NCBI GenBank assembly: GCA_945290265.1
Contig: CALYQW010000026.1
Coordinates: 1-45,019 of the forward strand
From: an uncultured Erwinia sp.
GTDB lineage: Bacteria > Pseudomonadota > Gammaproteobacteria > Enterobacterales > Enterobacteriaceae
DNA: 45,019 nt
Direction of reading: 5' to 3'
Position numbers and translations under genes: made by a program. Of this stretch, positions 18,373-28,947 are shown piece by piece (position 1 is the first letter of the stretch; each line of letters opens with the position of its first letter). A model generated the notes under the pieces. That model ran no database searches. It had not been told where the DNA came from and saw only the letters and a program-made list of their open reading frames with translations.

Positions 18373-19149
18373 TTACTGCACTTCACTGCGTTTAAATACC
18401 AGCTCAGTCTCACTGCTTTCTGCGGCGGCAAAGCGATAGCCATCGACATCAAAAGACTTTAACTGCTCCGGCGTAGTCAGGCGCTGCTGAATAATGTAGC
18501 GGCTCATCAGTCCGCGCGCTTTTTTGGCGTAAAAGCTGATCACCTTAAATTTACCGTTTTTCTCGTCGAGGAACACCGGCTTAATAATGCGTCCATTCAG
18601 CTGGTTGGGTTTCACCGCTTTGAAGTATTCATCGGACGCCAGATTAATCAGCACGTTATCACCCTGCAGCGCCAGCGCGGCATTCAGTTCCTGGGTCAGC
18701 TGTTCGCCCCAGAAGCTGTACAGATCGTTACCCGTCGGATTGGCCAGCTTAATCCCCATCTCCAGCCGGTAAGGCTGCATCAGATCCAGCGGACGCAGCA
18801 CGCCGTACAGACCGGACAGCATGCGCAGATGCTTCTGAGCAAAATCAAAATCGTCTTCGCTAAAGGTTTCCGCCTGTAACCCGGTATAAACATCCCCTTT
18901 AAAGGCGAGAATAGCCTGACGGGCATTATCCGGGGTGAAGTCGGGGTGCCAGTCATTGAAACGCTCTGCATTTAACAGCGCCAGCTTGTCGCTGATCTGC
19001 ATCAGCGAGCCAATCTGTGCCGGTGACAGCTGACGGGCGATGGCAATCAGCTTTTGCGACTCTTCCAGCAGCTGGGGCTGGGTGAAGCGCCGGGTTGCCA
19101 GCGGGGTTGTGTAATCCAGCGTTTTCGCCGGAGAAATCACCATTAACAT
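18373..19149 (-). CDS. yaaA: Peroxide stress protein YaaA
   Basis: The protein has 258 residues, as in E. coli, if translation starts at the second of two adjacent ATGs (19149); this one has better spacing from AAGGAAG than the ATG at 19152. It has the YaaA/DUF328 fold with ISPAKTLDY at the N-terminus, [15 protein letters not shown] and [12 protein letters not shown]. In E. coli it is induced by OxyR and lowers free iron during H2O2 stress. The adjacent E. coli gene yaaJ is absent here. Confidence 0.94.
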   Translation of the reverse strand: MLMVISPAKTLDYTTPLATRRFTQPQLLEESQKLIAIARQLSPAQIGSLMQISDKLALLNAERFNDWHPDFTPDNARQAILAFKGDVYTGLQAETFSEDDFDFAQKHLRMLSGLYGVLRPLDLMQPYRLEMGIKLANPTGNDLYSFWGEQLTQELNAALALQGDNVLINLASDEYFKAVKPNQLNGRIIKPVFLDEKNGKFKVISFYAKKARGLMSRYIIQQRLTTPEQLKSFDVDGYRFAAAESSETELVFKRSEVQ

Positions 19150-19396
19150 CATCGCTTCCTTCAGGTTACGGGAGATTCAGCGGTAATACTGTAACAAAAA
19201 ACCGTCCGTGCTGAACTAATTACTGCCATTGGCAGCATCACAATACGCGCAGTCAGCGTTTGACGCGCTTTTGTCCGGCGCTTTGATCCTCTTGTGGCAC
19301 CTACCCTGGCATCGCTTGCATGGCGGGGTACGCGTGTTATCATCAAAAACAGCCTTTTCAACACCCTGACCAATCAACCTGATGAGAATGACAACC

Positions 19397-20350
19397 ATGA
19401 CGGACAAATTATCTTCCCTGCGTCAACTCACTACCGTTGTTGCTGATACCGGTGACATTGCGGCGATGAAGCTTTATCAACCGCAGGATGCTACCACCAA
19501 CCCGTCGCTGATCCTCAGCGCGGCGCAGATCCCGGAATACCGCAAGCTGATCGATGAAGCCGTGACCTGGGCGCGTCAGCAGAGCAGCGATAAATCGCAG
19601 CAGATCTCGCTGGCTGCCGACAAGCTGGCCGTTAACATTGGTCTGGAAATTCTGAAACTGGTGCCGGGTCGCGTTTCCACCGAAGTGGATGCCCGTCTGT
19701 CTTATGATACTGAAGGCAGCATTGCCAAAGCACGCAGCCTGATTAAACTGTATAACGATGCCGGGATCAGGAACGAGCGTATTCTGATCAAACTGGCATC
19801 TACCTGGCAGGGTATTCGCGCGGCGGAGCAGCTGGAAAAAGAAGGTATCAACTGTAACCTGACGCTGCTGTTCTCCTTTGCGCAGGCGCGCGCCTGTGCG
19901 GAAGCCGGCGCTTACCTGATCTCGCCGTTTGTTGGCCGTATTCTCGACTGGTACAAAGCGAACACCGATAAGAAAGAGTATGCCGGTCATGAAGATCCGG
20001 GCGTGATTTCAGTGACTGAGATCTACAAATATTACAAAGAGCACGGTTATAAAACGGTGGTTATGGGTGCCAGCTTCCGTAACGTGGATGAAATCCTTGA
20101 ACTGGCAGGCTGTGACCGTCTGACCATTTCTCCGGCACTGCTGAAAGAGCTGGCGGCCAGCGAAGGCAGCGTCGAGCGTAAGCTGTCTTACAACGGTGAA
20201 ATCAAAGCAGCTCCGGCTAAAATGACCGAGTCCGAGTTCCTGTGGCAGCACAATCAGGACCCGATGGCGGTAGATAAACTGGCGCAGGGTATCCGTAACT
20301 TTGCCATCGACCAGGGCAAACTGGATAAGATGATCGCCGATCTGCTGTAA
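19397..20350 (+). CDS. talB: Transaldolase B
   Basis: The protein has 317 residues, as in E. coli, from ATG 19397; the ATG at 19382 would add five residues. The Schiff-base lysine is K132 in [12 protein letters not shown], with D17 and E96 as the other conserved acid residues. It transfers a dihydroxyacetone unit between sugar phosphates in the non-oxidative pentose phosphate pathway. It is a single gene with its own terminator at 20357-20382. Confidence 0.97.
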   Translation: MTDKLSSLRQLTTVVADTGDIAAMKLYQPQDATTNPSLILSAAQIPEYRKLIDEAVTWARQQSSDKSQQISLAADKLAVNIGLEILKLVPGRVSTEVDARLSYDTEGSIAKARSLIKLYNDAGIRNERILIKLASTWQGIRAAEQLEKEGINCNLTLLFSFAQARACAEAGAYLISPFVGRILDWYKANTDKKEYAGHEDPGVISVTEIYKYYKEHGYKTVVMGASFRNVDEILELAGCDRLTISPALLKELAASEGSVERKLSYNGEIKAAPAKMTESEFLWQHNQDPMAVDKLAQGIRNFAIDQGKLDKMIADLL

Positions 20351-20356
20351 GTCGAT

Positions 20357-20382
20357 GAAATGGCCGGAATACCGGCCATTTC
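20357..20382 (+). terminator. talB terminator
   Basis: GAAATGGCCGG (20357-20367) pairs perfectly with CCGGCCATTTC (20372-20382) around AATA, directly after the talB stop; the tail is only weakly T-rich. Confidence 0.75.
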
Positions 20383-20468
20383 CTTATCCCTGTCACGCTG
20401 TGGCTATACAGCCCGCTGCCCGATAGTTTATCCTGCCGTTTAATATTTCCAGATAACGATACTTAAAT

Positions 20469-21050
20469 ATGACCACACTCCGCATAGGACTTGTTTCCGT
20501 TTCCGATCGCGCAGCCAATGGGATCTACCAGGATCAGGGGCTGCCGGCACTGGAAGCCTGGCTGGCCCAGGCTCTGGCGACGCCGTTTGAGATTGAAAAA
20601 CGTCTGGTGCCGGATGAGCAGTCAATGATTGAACAGACAATCTGTGAGCTGATTGATGAGCGCTTCTGTCATCTGGTGCTGACTACCGGTGGCACCGGCC
20701 CGGCGCGGCGCGATGTGACGCCGGATGCGACGCTGGCGATTGCCGATCGCGAAATGCCCGGCTTTGGTGAGCAGATGCGCCAGATCAGCCTGAACTTTGT
20801 GCCGACTGCGATCCTTTCCCGCCAGATGGCGGTGATCCGCAATCAGTCGCTGGTGATTAACCTGCCGGGGCAGCCAAAATCTATTCAGGAAACCCTCGAA
20901 GGGCTGAAGGATGAGCAGGGTAACACCCTGGTGGCCGGGATCTTTGCCTGCGTGCCTTACTGCATTCAGCTGCTGGAAGGACCCTATATTGAAACCCACC
21001 CTGAGGTGGTCGCCGCATTTCGTCCGAAAAGCGCACGCCGGGAAAACTGA
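20469..21050 (+). CDS. mog: Molybdopterin adenylyltransferase Mog
   Basis: The 193-residue protein (E. coli 195) adenylylates molybdopterin before molybdate insertion by MoeA. The MoaB/Mog fold motif LTTGGTGPARRDVTPDA and the INLPGQPKSIQETLEGL loop are visible. It lies downstream of talB as in E. coli. The genes that follow mog in E. coli (satP and others) are missing and are replaced by the Abi gene and an MFS gene. Confidence 0.95.
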   Translation: MTTLRIGLVSVSDRAANGIYQDQGLPALEAWLAQALATPFEIEKRLVPDEQSMIEQTICELIDERFCHLVLTTGGTGPARRDVTPDATLAIADREMPGFGEQMRQISLNFVPTAILSRQMAVIRNQSLVINLPGQPKSIQETLEGLKDEQGNTLVAGIFACVPYCIQLLEGPYIETHPEVVAAFRPKSARREN

Positions 21051-21369
21051 ATACTTGTTTAAAGCATAAGCAGTGGCCTGGCTTCTGTTGCCCATTTACT
21101 GAGTAATTAGAGTGATTTATGATGCTTACCGCAACTTACACAGCTTAAAAAGGGCGAAGCATACGTTATGCCATATCATTCCGGATGAAAACAGCGCAGC
21201 CACAGTGACGGCGCATAAGATGCCCCTTGAAGTGGATATGATGAGCATTGCAGGCAGGCGTGCGGGTATGTCAAAACGAGAAAAGCCACCGCAAGGGTGG
21301 CTTTTCCGATACTAACTTAAACGCACGGGTCCGAAGAAGTCCGCGCCTTGATGAAAAAATACTAACAAG
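21051..21369. other. Intergenic region after mog
   Basis: I see no gene here. The only structural signal is the terminator at 21281-21305. A 67-codon open frame from 21112 has no ribosome-binding site and runs through that hairpin. Confidence 0.5.
21281..21305 (+). terminator. Terminator ahead of the Abi gene
   Basis: AAAAGCCACC (21281-21290) pairs with GGGTGGCTTTT around GCAA, giving a stem with A and T tracts on its two sides, so it can work in both directions. Confidence 0.75.
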
Positions 21370-21400
21370 TATTGACAATTTGGTCAATAGCTTTTGCTAT
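21370..21400 (+). promoter_or_regulatory. Promoter overlapped by a palindrome, upstream of the Abi gene
   Basis: TTGACA (21372-21377) and TGCTAT (21395-21400) are 17 bp apart, a good sigma-70 promoter. The -35 lies inside the inverted repeat TATTGAC-AATTTG-GTCAATA (21370-21389), a likely repressor site. The Abi start codon follows 17 bp after the -10. Confidence 0.6.
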
Positions 21401-21417
21401 AGCCGCCGGAGTGCCCT

Positions 21418-22403
21418 GTGAACCTTGAAGATTACATTTCGCCTGAGCGACTGAGAATTTATACCGATGTGCTCAAACTTAAACCGGAAGAGGCATTGGG
21501 GGGCTATAACTGGAACAAAGTGCTGTCAGCGGCGATGCAACCCCTGATCCACTGTCTTGAGGTGACTTTGCGCAACGCAATTGATCATGCAATACGCCTC
21601 AATCCTCCGCCAGGTGCAGTTGGACTCTGGCGTACAGATGCCAACTGGATCTTTGACCTGCCACGTTACATCGGGGATAAAATGTATATTCGACAGAATA
21701 AACGTTTTAAACGCGATCGTCAGGGGAAAAAGCTTTATTCTTCAAATGGCTCTCCTTTATATCACTTTACTGCATGGGAAGAGCAATGCCTGCGCAAAGT
21801 GTCTGGCCGGATCGCCGCAGCCGGGAAAACGGTGACTGCAGAACGCGTTATCTCCGGGCTGGATTTTGGTTTCTGGACGAATTTTCTTAGTGTGGAGTAT
21901 GAGGAGACCCGAACCCATACACTGCTCTGGCCACATCTTAAGGAGAGCGTTTTTCTACCGCTCGCCATATGATTGAAAAAAAATTTATTCGTATCCGGGA
22001 GCTGAGGAACAGGCTTGCGCATCATGAGGCTATCTGGAAGTTTCAGGAAATAGATCAGGCAACGGGCAAGCCGGATTACAACAGGCCAGTGTATGGGCTT
22101 AACGCTTCATTGCATCTGCTGTGTAAAGCGTGGAATGACATGCTGGAAGCGCTCTGCTGGATAAGCCCGACACGTTACGCAGCCTTTCTGAATGAAGGTC
22201 ATCATATCCGTTTCGAAGCGCTTGCCACACCCGATGGGCTGTTTAGTTTCACTGACCGGCAACAACTGACCACAGGATTAAATATCCGCCGTGCCCCTGA
22301 GTTCGACCAACTGCTGCGGGAACTACAGCAACAGAAAATCGTTCGGTTAACGCAGAACAGGGAGACTATCGCTATCATTGGACCTGATTTCATCCGTATC
22401 TGA
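21418..22403 (+). pseudogene. Abi_2 (AbiD/AbiF-like) HEPN abortive infection gene, split by a frameshift
   Basis: Two overlapping frames together make one Abi_2-family protein of about 328 residues. The first (21418-21972, GTG start behind CCGGAG) has the family's EVTLRNAIDHAI, LDFGFWTNFLSVEYE and LLWPHL segments. The second (21969-22403) starts with the HEPN motif region IRELRNRLAHHEAIW, where R-N-R-L-A-H fits the R-x4-H ribonuclease signature. The frame changes in the five-T run at 21950-21954; one extra T would join them as VFSTARHMIEKKFIRIRELR. Proteins of this family stop phage growth by killing or stalling the infected cell. As it stands the HEPN part could be made only by reinitiation at the ATGA overlap or by slippage. 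Confidence 0.75.
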
Positions 22404-22420
22404 AATGGCGAAACTCTACT

Positions 22421-23704
22421 ATGAACAAGAATCATCTTAATGGTCACGATTACAAAACGTTAGCGCTGGCGGCGCTGGGTGGCGCGCTGGAATTTTACGA
22501 CTTTATAATTTTTATCTTCTTTGCTGCCGTGATTGGAGAGCTGTTTTTCCCGCCGGATATTCCCGACTGGTTACGCCAGCTGCAAACCTTTGCCATTTTT
22601 GCTGCCGGTTACCTCGCGCGGCCGCTGGGTGGGCTGATTATGGCGCACTTCGGCGATCGTCAGGGACGCAAAAAGATGTTCACACTCAGTATTTTGCTGA
22701 TGGCGTTGCCAACCCTGGCCATGGGGTTGTTACCGGGTTACAGCAGCGTGGGGATTATTGCCCCGTTATTGTTACTGCTGCTGCGGATGTTACAGGGGGC
22801 AGCTATCGGTGGCGAAGTGCCGGGGGCATGGGTGTTTGTGGCGGAGCATGTGCCGGAAAAACGCACCGGTCTGGCCTGTGGCATTCTTACCGCCGGGCTG
22901 ACGTTTGGTATTTTACTGGGATCGCTGGTGGCGAGCCTGCTGACCAGCAGCCTGTCATCTCAGGCCATTGCTCAGGGCGGTTGGCGCATTCCTTTTCTGC
23001 TGGGCGGGGTTTTTGGCCTGCTGGCGATGTATTTGCGGCGCTGGCTGCATGAAACGCCGGTATTTACCGCCATGCAGCAGCATAAAGCTCTGTCAGCAGA
23101 ACTGCCGCTTAAAACGGTGCTGGTGCATCACGGGCGCAGCGTACTGCTGTCGATGCTACTGACCTGGCTGCTGTCAGCCTGCATCGTGGTGATCCTGCTG
23201 ATGGCACCCGGACTGCTGCAGAAGCTCTGGCATTTGCCCGCCGCCATGACGCTGCAGGCCAATACCCTGGCGACTCTGATGCTGATCGTTGGCTGTGTAT
23301 TAGCCGGTGCCTTAACCGATCGCCTGGGGGCAGCCCGGGTACTGCTGGTGGGCTGTCTGCTGCTGGCACTCTCCAGCTGGACATTCTTCCAGGTAGCTGC
23401 GCGGGCACCTCAACATCTGTTTGTTGCCTGGGCGGTGGTGGGGCTGTGTGTCGGCGTAGTGGGCGTGGTGCCTGCGGTGATGGTCAGAGCCTTTCCGCCA
23501 GAAGTGCGTTTCAGCGGTATCTCGTTCACTTACAATATTGCCTATGCCGTTTTTGGCGGTCTGACGCCTATCGTGATTACGCTGCTGCTGAATCTGACGC
23601 CGCTGGCCCCGGCCTGCTATGTGCTGGCACTCAGCATTATGGGGATGATCATCGGCGGCGGTCTGCAGTTTTGCGCCCGGCGAAAAGCCTCCGTCGCTGC
23701 CTGA
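22421..23704 (+). CDS. MFS transporter, metabolite:H+ symporter (ShiA/KgtP/ProP-like) family
   Basis: The 427-residue protein has about 12 membrane segments. The N-terminal ALGGALEFYDFIIFIFFAAV and the loop HFGDRQGRKKMF between segments 2 and 3 are typical of the MHS branch of the major facilitator superfamily, whose members carry organic acids or compatible solutes with protons. The second RRW-L-H-E-T-P loop also fits. The substrate cannot be told. It lies 17 bp after the Abi gene, with no promoter of its own visible, and ahead of dnaK. E. coli has other genes in this position. Confidence 0.85.
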   Translation: MNKNHLNGHDYKTLALAALGGALEFYDFIIFIFFAAVIGELFFPPDIPDWLRQLQTFAIFAAGYLARPLGGLIMAHFGDRQGRKKMFTLSILLMALPTLAMGLLPGYSSVGIIAPLLLLLLRMLQGAAIGGEVPGAWVFVAEHVPEKRTGLACGILTAGLTFGILLGSLVASLLTSSLSSQAIAQGGWRIPFLLGGVFGLLAMYLRRWLHETPVFTAMQQHKALSAELPLKTVLVHHGRSVLLSMLLTWLLSACIVVILLMAPGLLQKLWHLPAAMTLQANTLATLMLIVGCVLAGALTDRLGAARVLLVGCLLLALSSWTFFQVAARAPQHLFVAWAVVGLCVGVVGVVPAVMVRAFPPEVRFSGISFTYNIAYAVFGGLTPIVITLLLNLTPLAPACYVLALSIMGMIIGGGLQFCARRKASVAA

Positions 23705-23705
23705 G

Positions 23706-23776
23706 TTAACCGGCCTTTTTTAGGGTTTCCCGCCGTGCGCGGCGGGAGAAGGAATGTCCGGTTAAAAATTTTTTTA
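23706..23776 (+). terminator. Composite hairpin terminator after the MFS gene
   Basis: TTAACCGG (23706-23713) pairs with CCGGTTAA (23758-23765), enclosing an inner hairpin CCCGCCG-CGGCGGG (23729-23746). A run of eight T follows at about 23769-23776. Confidence 0.6.
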
Positions 23777-23780
23777 CTTT

Positions 23781-23812
23781 CCCCCTTGATGAAGTCAACA
23801 GCGGCCCCATCT
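23781..23812 (+). promoter_or_regulatory. Sigma-32 heat-shock promoter of dnaKJ
   Basis: CCCCCTTGAT (23781-23790) and CCCCATCT (23805-23812) match the sigma-32 -35 (CTTGAA) and -10 (CCCCATNT) elements with the usual spacing. E. coli dnaK P1 has nearly the same two elements. Transcription would start near 23819, leaving a leader of about 115 bases. Confidence 0.88.
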
Positions 23813-23935
23813 TATTTGTCATCCAGGAAGCGAACCTCAAAAAAAAGCACAGGGCGCACGGTTGAAACTGTGAAATATGCCCGCATTATTGGTTCATAAC
23901 CTAATTTGAAACGAATTTAAGTGGGAGATGTTTAA

Positions 23936-25852
23936 ATGGGTAAGATTATTGGTATTGACCTCGGTACAACCAACTCTTGTGTTGCCATTATGGATGGCGG
24001 CAAACCGCGCGTGCTGGAAAATGCGGAAGGCGATCGTACTACCCCGTCGATTATTGCCTACACCCAGGACGGCGAAACGCTGGTCGGTCAGCCTGCTAAA
24101 CGCCAGGCGGTGACTAACCCACAGAATACCCTGTTTGCGATTAAGCGCCTGATTGGCCGTCGCTTCCAGGACGAAGAAGTGCAGCGTGATATCAAAATCA
24201 TGCCTTACAAAATTGTTGGCGCTGACAATGGCGATGCCTGGCTGGATGTGAAAGACCAGAAAATCGCGCCACCGCAGATCTCTGCGGAAGTGCTGAAAAA
24301 AATGAAGAAAACAGCAGAAGATTACCTGGGTGAGCCGGTAACTGAAGCGGTTATTACCGTACCTGCTTACTTCAACGATGCTCAGCGTCAGGCGACCAAA
24401 GATGCAGGCCGTATTGCCGGCCTGGAAGTTAAACGTATTATCAACGAGCCGACCGCTGCGGCACTGGCTTACGGTTTGGATAAAGGTCAGGGCAACCGTA
24501 CTATCGCGGTATATGACCTGGGTGGTGGTACTTTCGATATCTCCATCATCGAGATCGATGAAGTTGACGGCGAAAAAACTTTTGAAGTACTGGCGACCAA
24601 TGGTGATACCCACCTGGGTGGTGAAGACTTTGATACCCGCATGATCAACTACCTGGTGGCAGAATTTAAGAAAGACCAGGGCATCGATCTGCACAACGAT
24701 CCACTGGCCATGCAGCGTCTGAAAGAAGCGGCAGAAAAAGCGAAAATCGAACTGTCTTCTGCGCAGCAGACCGACGTTAACCTGCCGTATATCACTGCAG
24801 ATGCGACCGGTCCTAAGCACCTGAACATCAAAGTGACGCGTGCCAAGCTGGAGTCGCTGGTAGAAGATCTGGTCAGCCGTTCTATTGAACCGCTAAAAGT
24901 GGCGCTGCAGGATGCCGGTCTGTCTGTCTCTGACATCAACGACGTTATCCTGGTGGGTGGTCAGACTCGTATGCCACTGGTTCAGGCTAAGGTTGCTGAG
25001 TTCTTCGGTAAAGAGCCACGCAAAGACGTAAACCCGGATGAAGCGGTTGCGGTAGGTGCAGCGGTTCAGGGTGGTGTACTGGCGGGTGACGTTAAAGACG
25101 TTCTGCTGCTGGACGTAACCCCGCTGTCGCTGGGTATCGAAACCATGGGCGGTGTGATGACGGCGTTAATCACCAAAAACACCACTATCCCAACCAAGCA
25201 CAGCCAGGTGTTCTCTACTGCGGAAGACAACCAGTCTGCGGTAACCATCCATGTGGTGCAGGGTGAGCGTAAACGTGCTGCGGATAACAAATCGCTGGGT
25301 CAGTTTAACCTCGATGGTATTCAGGCGGCACCACGCGGTATGCCGCAGATTGAAGTGACTTTCGATATCGATGCGGATGGTATCCTGCACGTCTCTGCGA
25401 AGGACAAAAACAGCGGTAAAGAGCAGAAAATCACCATCAAGGCTTCTTCCGGTCTGAACGATGAAGAAATCGAAAAAATGGTGCGTGATGCGGAAGCGAA
25501 TGCTGAATCTGACCGTAAGTTTGAAGAGCTGGTGCAGACCCGCAACCAGGGTGACCAGGTGGCGCACAGCACCCGTAAGCAGCTGGAAGAAGCTGGCGAC
25601 AAACTGTCTGCGGATGACAAAGCACCAATCGAAGCCGCACTGGCTGAGCTGGGCACTGCGCTGAAAGGCGAAGACAAAGCGGAAATCGAAGCCAAAATGC
25701 AGGCACTGATGGAAGTGTCCGGCAAGCTGATGGAAATGGCTCAGCAGCAGGCGGCGGATGCCGGTGCCGCGGGCGCAGCTGATGCCAGCGATAAGAAAGA
25801 AGATGATGTTGTTGACGCTGAATTTGAAGAAGTGAAAGACAACAAAAAATAA
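23936..25852 (+). CDS. dnaK: Chaperone DnaK (Hsp70)
   Basis: The protein has 638 residues, as in E. coli. It has an N-terminal ATPase domain ([11 protein letters not shown], then [16 protein letters not shown] and [11 protein letters not shown]), the [11 protein letters not shown] linker region, a substrate-binding beta domain, a helical lid and the acidic tail VVDAEFEEV. DnaK binds exposed hydrophobic segments of cytosolic proteins in an ATP-driven cycle with DnaJ and GrpE, and it controls sigma-32. The start follows GTGGGAGATG. It is followed by dnaJ after a gap of 134 bp to the chosen start. Confidence 0.98.
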   Translation: MGKIIGIDLGTTNSCVAIMDGGKPRVLENAEGDRTTPSIIAYTQDGETLVGQPAKRQAVTNPQNTLFAIKRLIGRRFQDEEVQRDIKIMPYKIVGADNGDAWLDVKDQKIAPPQISAEVLKKMKKTAEDYLGEPVTEAVITVPAYFNDAQRQATKDAGRIAGLEVKRIINEPTAAALAYGLDKGQGNRTIAVYDLGGGTFDISIIEIDEVDGEKTFEVLATNGDTHLGGEDFDTRMINYLVAEFKKDQGIDLHNDPLAMQRLKEAAEKAKIELSSAQQTDVNLPYITADATGPKHLNIKVTRAKLESLVEDLVSRSIEPLKVALQDAGLSVSDINDVILVGGQTRMPLVQAKVAEFFGKEPRKDVNPDEAVAVGAAVQGGVLAGDVKDVLLLDVTPLSLGIETMGGVMTALITKNTTIPTKHSQVFSTAEDNQSAVTIHVVQGERKRAADNKSLGQFNLDGIQAAPRGMPQIEVTFDIDADGILHVSAKDKNSGKEQKITIKASSGLNDEEIEKMVRDAEANAESDRKFEELVQTRNQGDQVAHSTRKQLEEAGDKLSADDKAPIEAALAELGTALKGEDKAEIEAKMQALMEVSGKLMEMAQQQAADAGAAGAADASDKKEDDVVDAEFEEVKDNKK

Positions 25853-25926
25853 CCGCCCTTGAGCGGGAATGGTGACCTGCTGGCAGTCCCGAACGGGCAT
25901 CATCAGCAGGACACCGTTGATAACCA

Positions 25927-25958
25927 GCACGGGCGCGGAGATTTCTCCCCGCCCGTGC
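25927..25958 (+). other. Hairpin in the dnaK-dnaJ gap
   Basis: GCACGGGC (25927-25934) pairs with GCCCGTGC (25951-25958). The stem continues inward past one mismatch to GGAG/CTCC with an ATTT loop. No T run follows, so it is probably an mRNA processing or stability element and not a terminator. E. coli encodes the small RNA tpke11 in this gap; I cannot tell if one exists here. Confidence 0.55.
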
Positions 25959-25986
25959 ACGCATGTTAAGGGCAGGAATTATTACC

Positions 25987-27123
25987 ATGGCAAAAAGAGA
26001 TTACTACGAGGTTTTAGGCGTAGCGAAATCCGCCGACGAGCGCGAAATCAAAAAAGCGTACAAGCGTCTGGCGATGAAATATCACCCTGACCGTAATCCG
26101 GGCGATAAAGAAGCAGAAAACAAATTCAAAGAGATCAAAGAAGCTTACGAAATTCTGACCGATGCGCAGAAGCGTGCCGCTTACGATCAGTACGGTCATG
26201 CCGCATTTGAACAGGGTGGCATGGGTGGCGGCGGTGGTGGCTTCGGCGGCGGCGCAGATTTTGGTGATATCTTTGGCGACGTATTCGGCGATATCTTCGG
26301 CGGAGGTCGCCGGCAACAGCGTGCCGCACGCGGTGCTGATTTGCGCTACAACATGGAGCTTACGCTGGAAGAAGCGGTACGCGGCGTGTCCAAAGAGATC
26401 CGCATTCCTGCTCTGGAAGAATGTGGCGTCTGTCATGGCAGTGGGGCGAAAGCGGGCAGCAAGCCGCAGACCTGTTCTACCTGTCACGGCGCGGGTCAGG
26501 TTCAGATGCGTCAGGGCTTCTTTGCGGTGCAGCAGGCGTGTCCAACCTGTCACGGCCGCGGTTCGATTATTAAAGATCCCTGTAATGCCTGCCACGGCCA
26601 TGGTCGGGTTGAGCGCACGAAAACCCTGTCGGTTAAAATCCCGGCGGGCGTGGACACCGGCGATCGTATTCGTCTGAGCGGCGAAGGAGAAGCCGGTGAG
26701 CAGGGTGCACCGGCAGGGGATCTGTACGTTCAGGTACAGGTGCGTAAGCACCCGATCTTCGAGCGTGAAGAGAACAATCTGTACTGCGAAGTGCCAGTAA
26801 ACTTTGCTATGGCTGCGCTGGGTGGTGAGATTGAAGTGCCGACGCTGGATGGCCGCGTTAAACTGAAAATCCCGTCTGAAACGCAGACCGGCAAGCTGTT
26901 CCGCATGCGTGGCAGGGGCGTTAAATCGGTACGCGGCGGTGCGCAGGGCGATCTGCTGTGCCGCGTGGTGGTTGAAACCCCGGTTAATCTGAACGAACGT
27001 CAGAAAGAGCTGCTGCGTGAACTGGAAGAGAGCCTGGGTGGCCCGAGCGGCGACAAAAACAGCCCGCGTTCCAAAACCTTCTTTGATGGCGTGAAAAAAT
27101 TCTTTGATGATTTGACTCGCTAA
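25987..27123 (+). CDS. dnaJ: Chaperone DnaJ (Hsp40)
   Basis: The protein has 378 residues (E. coli 376) from the ATG at 25987; an ATG at 25963 would add eight residues and lacks support. The J domain has H33-P-D35, a glycine/phenylalanine-rich linker covers about residues 75-105, and the zinc-binding region has four C-x-x-C-x-G-x-G repeats ([10 protein letters not shown] to NACHGHGR). The C-terminal client-binding domain is complete. DnaJ delivers clients to DnaK and triggers its ATPase. Confidence 0.98.
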   Translation: MAKRDYYEVLGVAKSADEREIKKAYKRLAMKYHPDRNPGDKEAENKFKEIKEAYEILTDAQKRAAYDQYGHAAFEQGGMGGGGGGFGGGADFGDIFGDVFGDIFGGGRRQQRAARGADLRYNMELTLEEAVRGVSKEIRIPALEECGVCHGSGAKAGSKPQTCSTCHGAGQVQMRQGFFAVQQACPTCHGRGSIIKDPCNACHGHGRVERTKTLSVKIPAGVDTGDRIRLSGEGEAGEQGAPAGDLYVQVQVRKHPIFEREENNLYCEVPVNFAMAALGGEIEVPTLDGRVKLKIPSETQTGKLFRMRGRGVKSVRGGAQGDLLCRVVVETPVNLNERQKELLRELEESLGGPSGDKNSPRSKTFFDGVKKFFDDLTR

Positions 27124-27129
27124 TCTCTC

Positions 27130-27160
27130 CGGCTTCCTGTCTGCACAGGGGGCCGTTTTT
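27130..27160 (+). terminator. dnaKJ terminator
   Basis: CGGCTTCCTGT (27130-27140) pairs with ACAGGGGGCCG (27145-27155), with two G-U pairs, and is followed by TTTTT. Confidence 0.8.
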
Positions 27161-27368
27161 CTTTCCGCCCTGCGCCATCCTTTATCCCTCTGAATCTGAC
27201 GGCATTTTTGTGCGCCATCCCGCAGCGATAAGATGATTATTAGCTTCTGCACTATTTATTTGAAAAAATGGGTATTATCGCGGAACAGATTATAATCATC
27301 GGGCATCATGCCCCGACAGTTGTGCGAACTTAACAAAGAGACTGCGTTATTTTTCAGCGGAGCTTGTA

Positions 27369-28553
27369 ATGAATACCCTGCTAAAAAAGTTATTAACCAA
27401 CGATGCGACCGGCGGCATCGTGCTGATTGTTGCGGCCGGCATCGCGATGTTTCTGGCAAATAATGCCACGACTCAGGAAACCTATCAGACGCTGCTGGCA
27501 TCGCCGGTTGAGTTCCGTCTGGGTCCGCTGGACATTCAGAAAAACCTGCTGCTGTGGATCAACGATGCGCTGATGGCTCTGTTTTTTCTGTTAATCGGGC
27601 TGGAAGTGAAAAAAGAGCTGATACAGGGCTCGCTGAACAGTCGTCAGCGCGCGATGTTTCCGCTTATTGCTGCCCTGGGCGGAATGCTGATGCCGGGACT
27701 GCTTTTTGCCGGGCTTAATTTCCAAGACGGGCTGGCAATTCAAGGTTGGGCTATCCCAACGGCGACCGATATCGCCTTTGCGCTGGGCGTCCTGGCGCTG
27801 CTGGGCAGCCGGGTGCCGGTTCAGCTAAAAATCTTTCTGATGGCACTGGCGGTGATTGATGACCTGGGGGCGATTGTAATTATCGCCTTCTTCTACAGCC
27901 ATGGACTGTCGCTGCTTTCGCTGGGCGTGGCCGCTGCGGCGATTGTGATACTGGCGCTGCTTAATATTAGCGGAGTGCGGAAAACGTCGCTATATCTGCT
28001 GTTGGGAATGGTGCTGTGGGTGGCGGTGCTGAAATCCGGAGTGCATGCCACGCTGGCTGGGGTGATTGTTGGCTTCTTTATTCCGCTGAAAAGCGATGCC
28101 AATGGCTCACCAGCCATTGAACTGGCGCATGGACTTCAGCCCTGGCTCAGCTGGCTGATCCTGCCGCTGTTTGCTTTTGCCAATGCCGGGGTGTCGCTGA
28201 GTGGTATTGCCATGGATTCACTGTTTGCTGCGCTGCCGCTGGGGATTGTTCTCGGTCTGTTTGTCGGTAAACCGCTGGGCATTACGCTGATTTGCTGGCT
28301 GGCTGTCCGGTTGAAAGTTGCGGCGCTGCCGGAAAAGACCACGCTGCGTGATATTGCTGCCGTGGGGGTGTTATGTGGGATTGGCTTTACCATGTCGATT
28401 TTTATTACGTCGCTGGCGTTTGATGCGGCGCATGAGGAGATGATAACCCTGGCAAAGTTGGGTATTTTGACCGGGTCGATTATTTCGGCGCTGGTGGGGT
28501 ATTTGTTGTTGCGGGTGAAGTTGCCGAAGCACACCAGTGGCGGTTTGCGCTAG
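27369..28553 (+). CDS. nhaA: Na+/H+ antiporter NhaA
   Basis: The protein has 394 residues (E. coli 388) and about 12 membrane segments. The paired aspartates D164-D165 in [10 protein letters not shown] are the ion-binding site, and [20 protein letters not shown] is the unwound helix IV assembly region. It exports sodium in exchange for protons under salt or alkaline stress. In E. coli nhaA is followed by its activator gene nhaR; here no nhaR is present and a dispersed repeat lies downstream. The start ATG 27369 follows CAGCGGAGCTTGTA, with GGAG as the ribosome-binding site. Confidence 0.95.
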   Translation: MNTLLKKLLTNDATGGIVLIVAAGIAMFLANNATTQETYQTLLASPVEFRLGPLDIQKNLLLWINDALMALFFLLIGLEVKKELIQGSLNSRQRAMFPLIAALGGMLMPGLLFAGLNFQDGLAIQGWAIPTATDIAFALGVLALLGSRVPVQLKIFLMALAVIDDLGAIVIIAFFYSHGLSLLSLGVAAAAIVILALLNISGVRKTSLYLLLGMVLWVAVLKSGVHATLAGVIVGFFIPLKSDANGSPAIELAHGLQPWLSWLILPLFAFANAGVSLSGIAMDSLFAALPLGIVLGLFVGKPLGITLICWLAVRLKVAALPEKTTLRDIAAVGVLCGIGFTMSIFITSLAFDAAHEEMITLAKLGILTGSIISALVGYLLLRVKLPKHTSGGLR

Positions 28554-28560
28554 CGGATTA

Positions 28561-28587
28561 AGCCCGCATCGGGTTGCGGGCTTTTTT
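28561..28587 (+). terminator. nhaA terminator
   Basis: AGCCCGCA (28561-28568) pairs with TGCGGGCT (28575-28582) around TCGGGT, followed by a T run. Confidence 0.88.
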
Positions 28588-28602
28588 CCTGTTTTAAAAG
28601 CT

Positions 28603-28885
28603 AAAAGCCAGGTCAACCACGTTTCACCATTCCGCTGCGCGGACTGGCGAGCAGGGCGGCCAGTCGCCGCCGCCCGCTGGCGCGGGTTCCCTCGGCCACG
28701 CCGCTTTCTGACGGACCGGCGTGATTCGACATCCTGTCTCAGCACGCCTTTCGCCGACGTCCTGGCAGCTCATCCTGGAAACCGGCGTAACCTCGGCTTC
28801 GTTCCTGATGCCGCACCAAGGTCAAAAGATTAAGGGCCAGGTCAAAGGCAACAGCCAGGTCAAGGGCAAAAGAGATAAGGCCAGA
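28603..28885 (+). repeat. Dispersed GC-rich repeat, copy 2
   Basis: This stretch between nhaA and rpsT (no gene from 28554 to 28977) is homologous to 2469-2786 in the same orientation. By eye I judge identity at roughly 70-75%. It starts with AAAAGCCAGGTCA and ends with several GGCCAGGTCAAAGG-type units. It replaces the E. coli nhaR position. No coding potential is convincing; the basic reverse-strand peptide shared with copy 1 is noted there. Confidence 0.75.
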
Positions 28886-28923
28886 GCAGGGAGGGGGAAA
28901 GCTGAGGGGGTGGATTGCGGGCA

Positions 28924-28947
28924 ATAAAAAAACCGCCGGGGCGGTTT
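28924..28947 (-). terminator. rpsT terminator
   Basis: Read on the minus strand, AAACCGC and GCGGTTT (28930-28936 and 28941-28947) form a stem followed by a T run from the A tract at 28925-28932. Confidence 0.85.

Noticed and set aside
21112-21315. 67-codon plus-strand frame after mog
   Set aside because: It ends inside and beyond the terminator hairpin at 21281-21305, with a poor start context and no motif.
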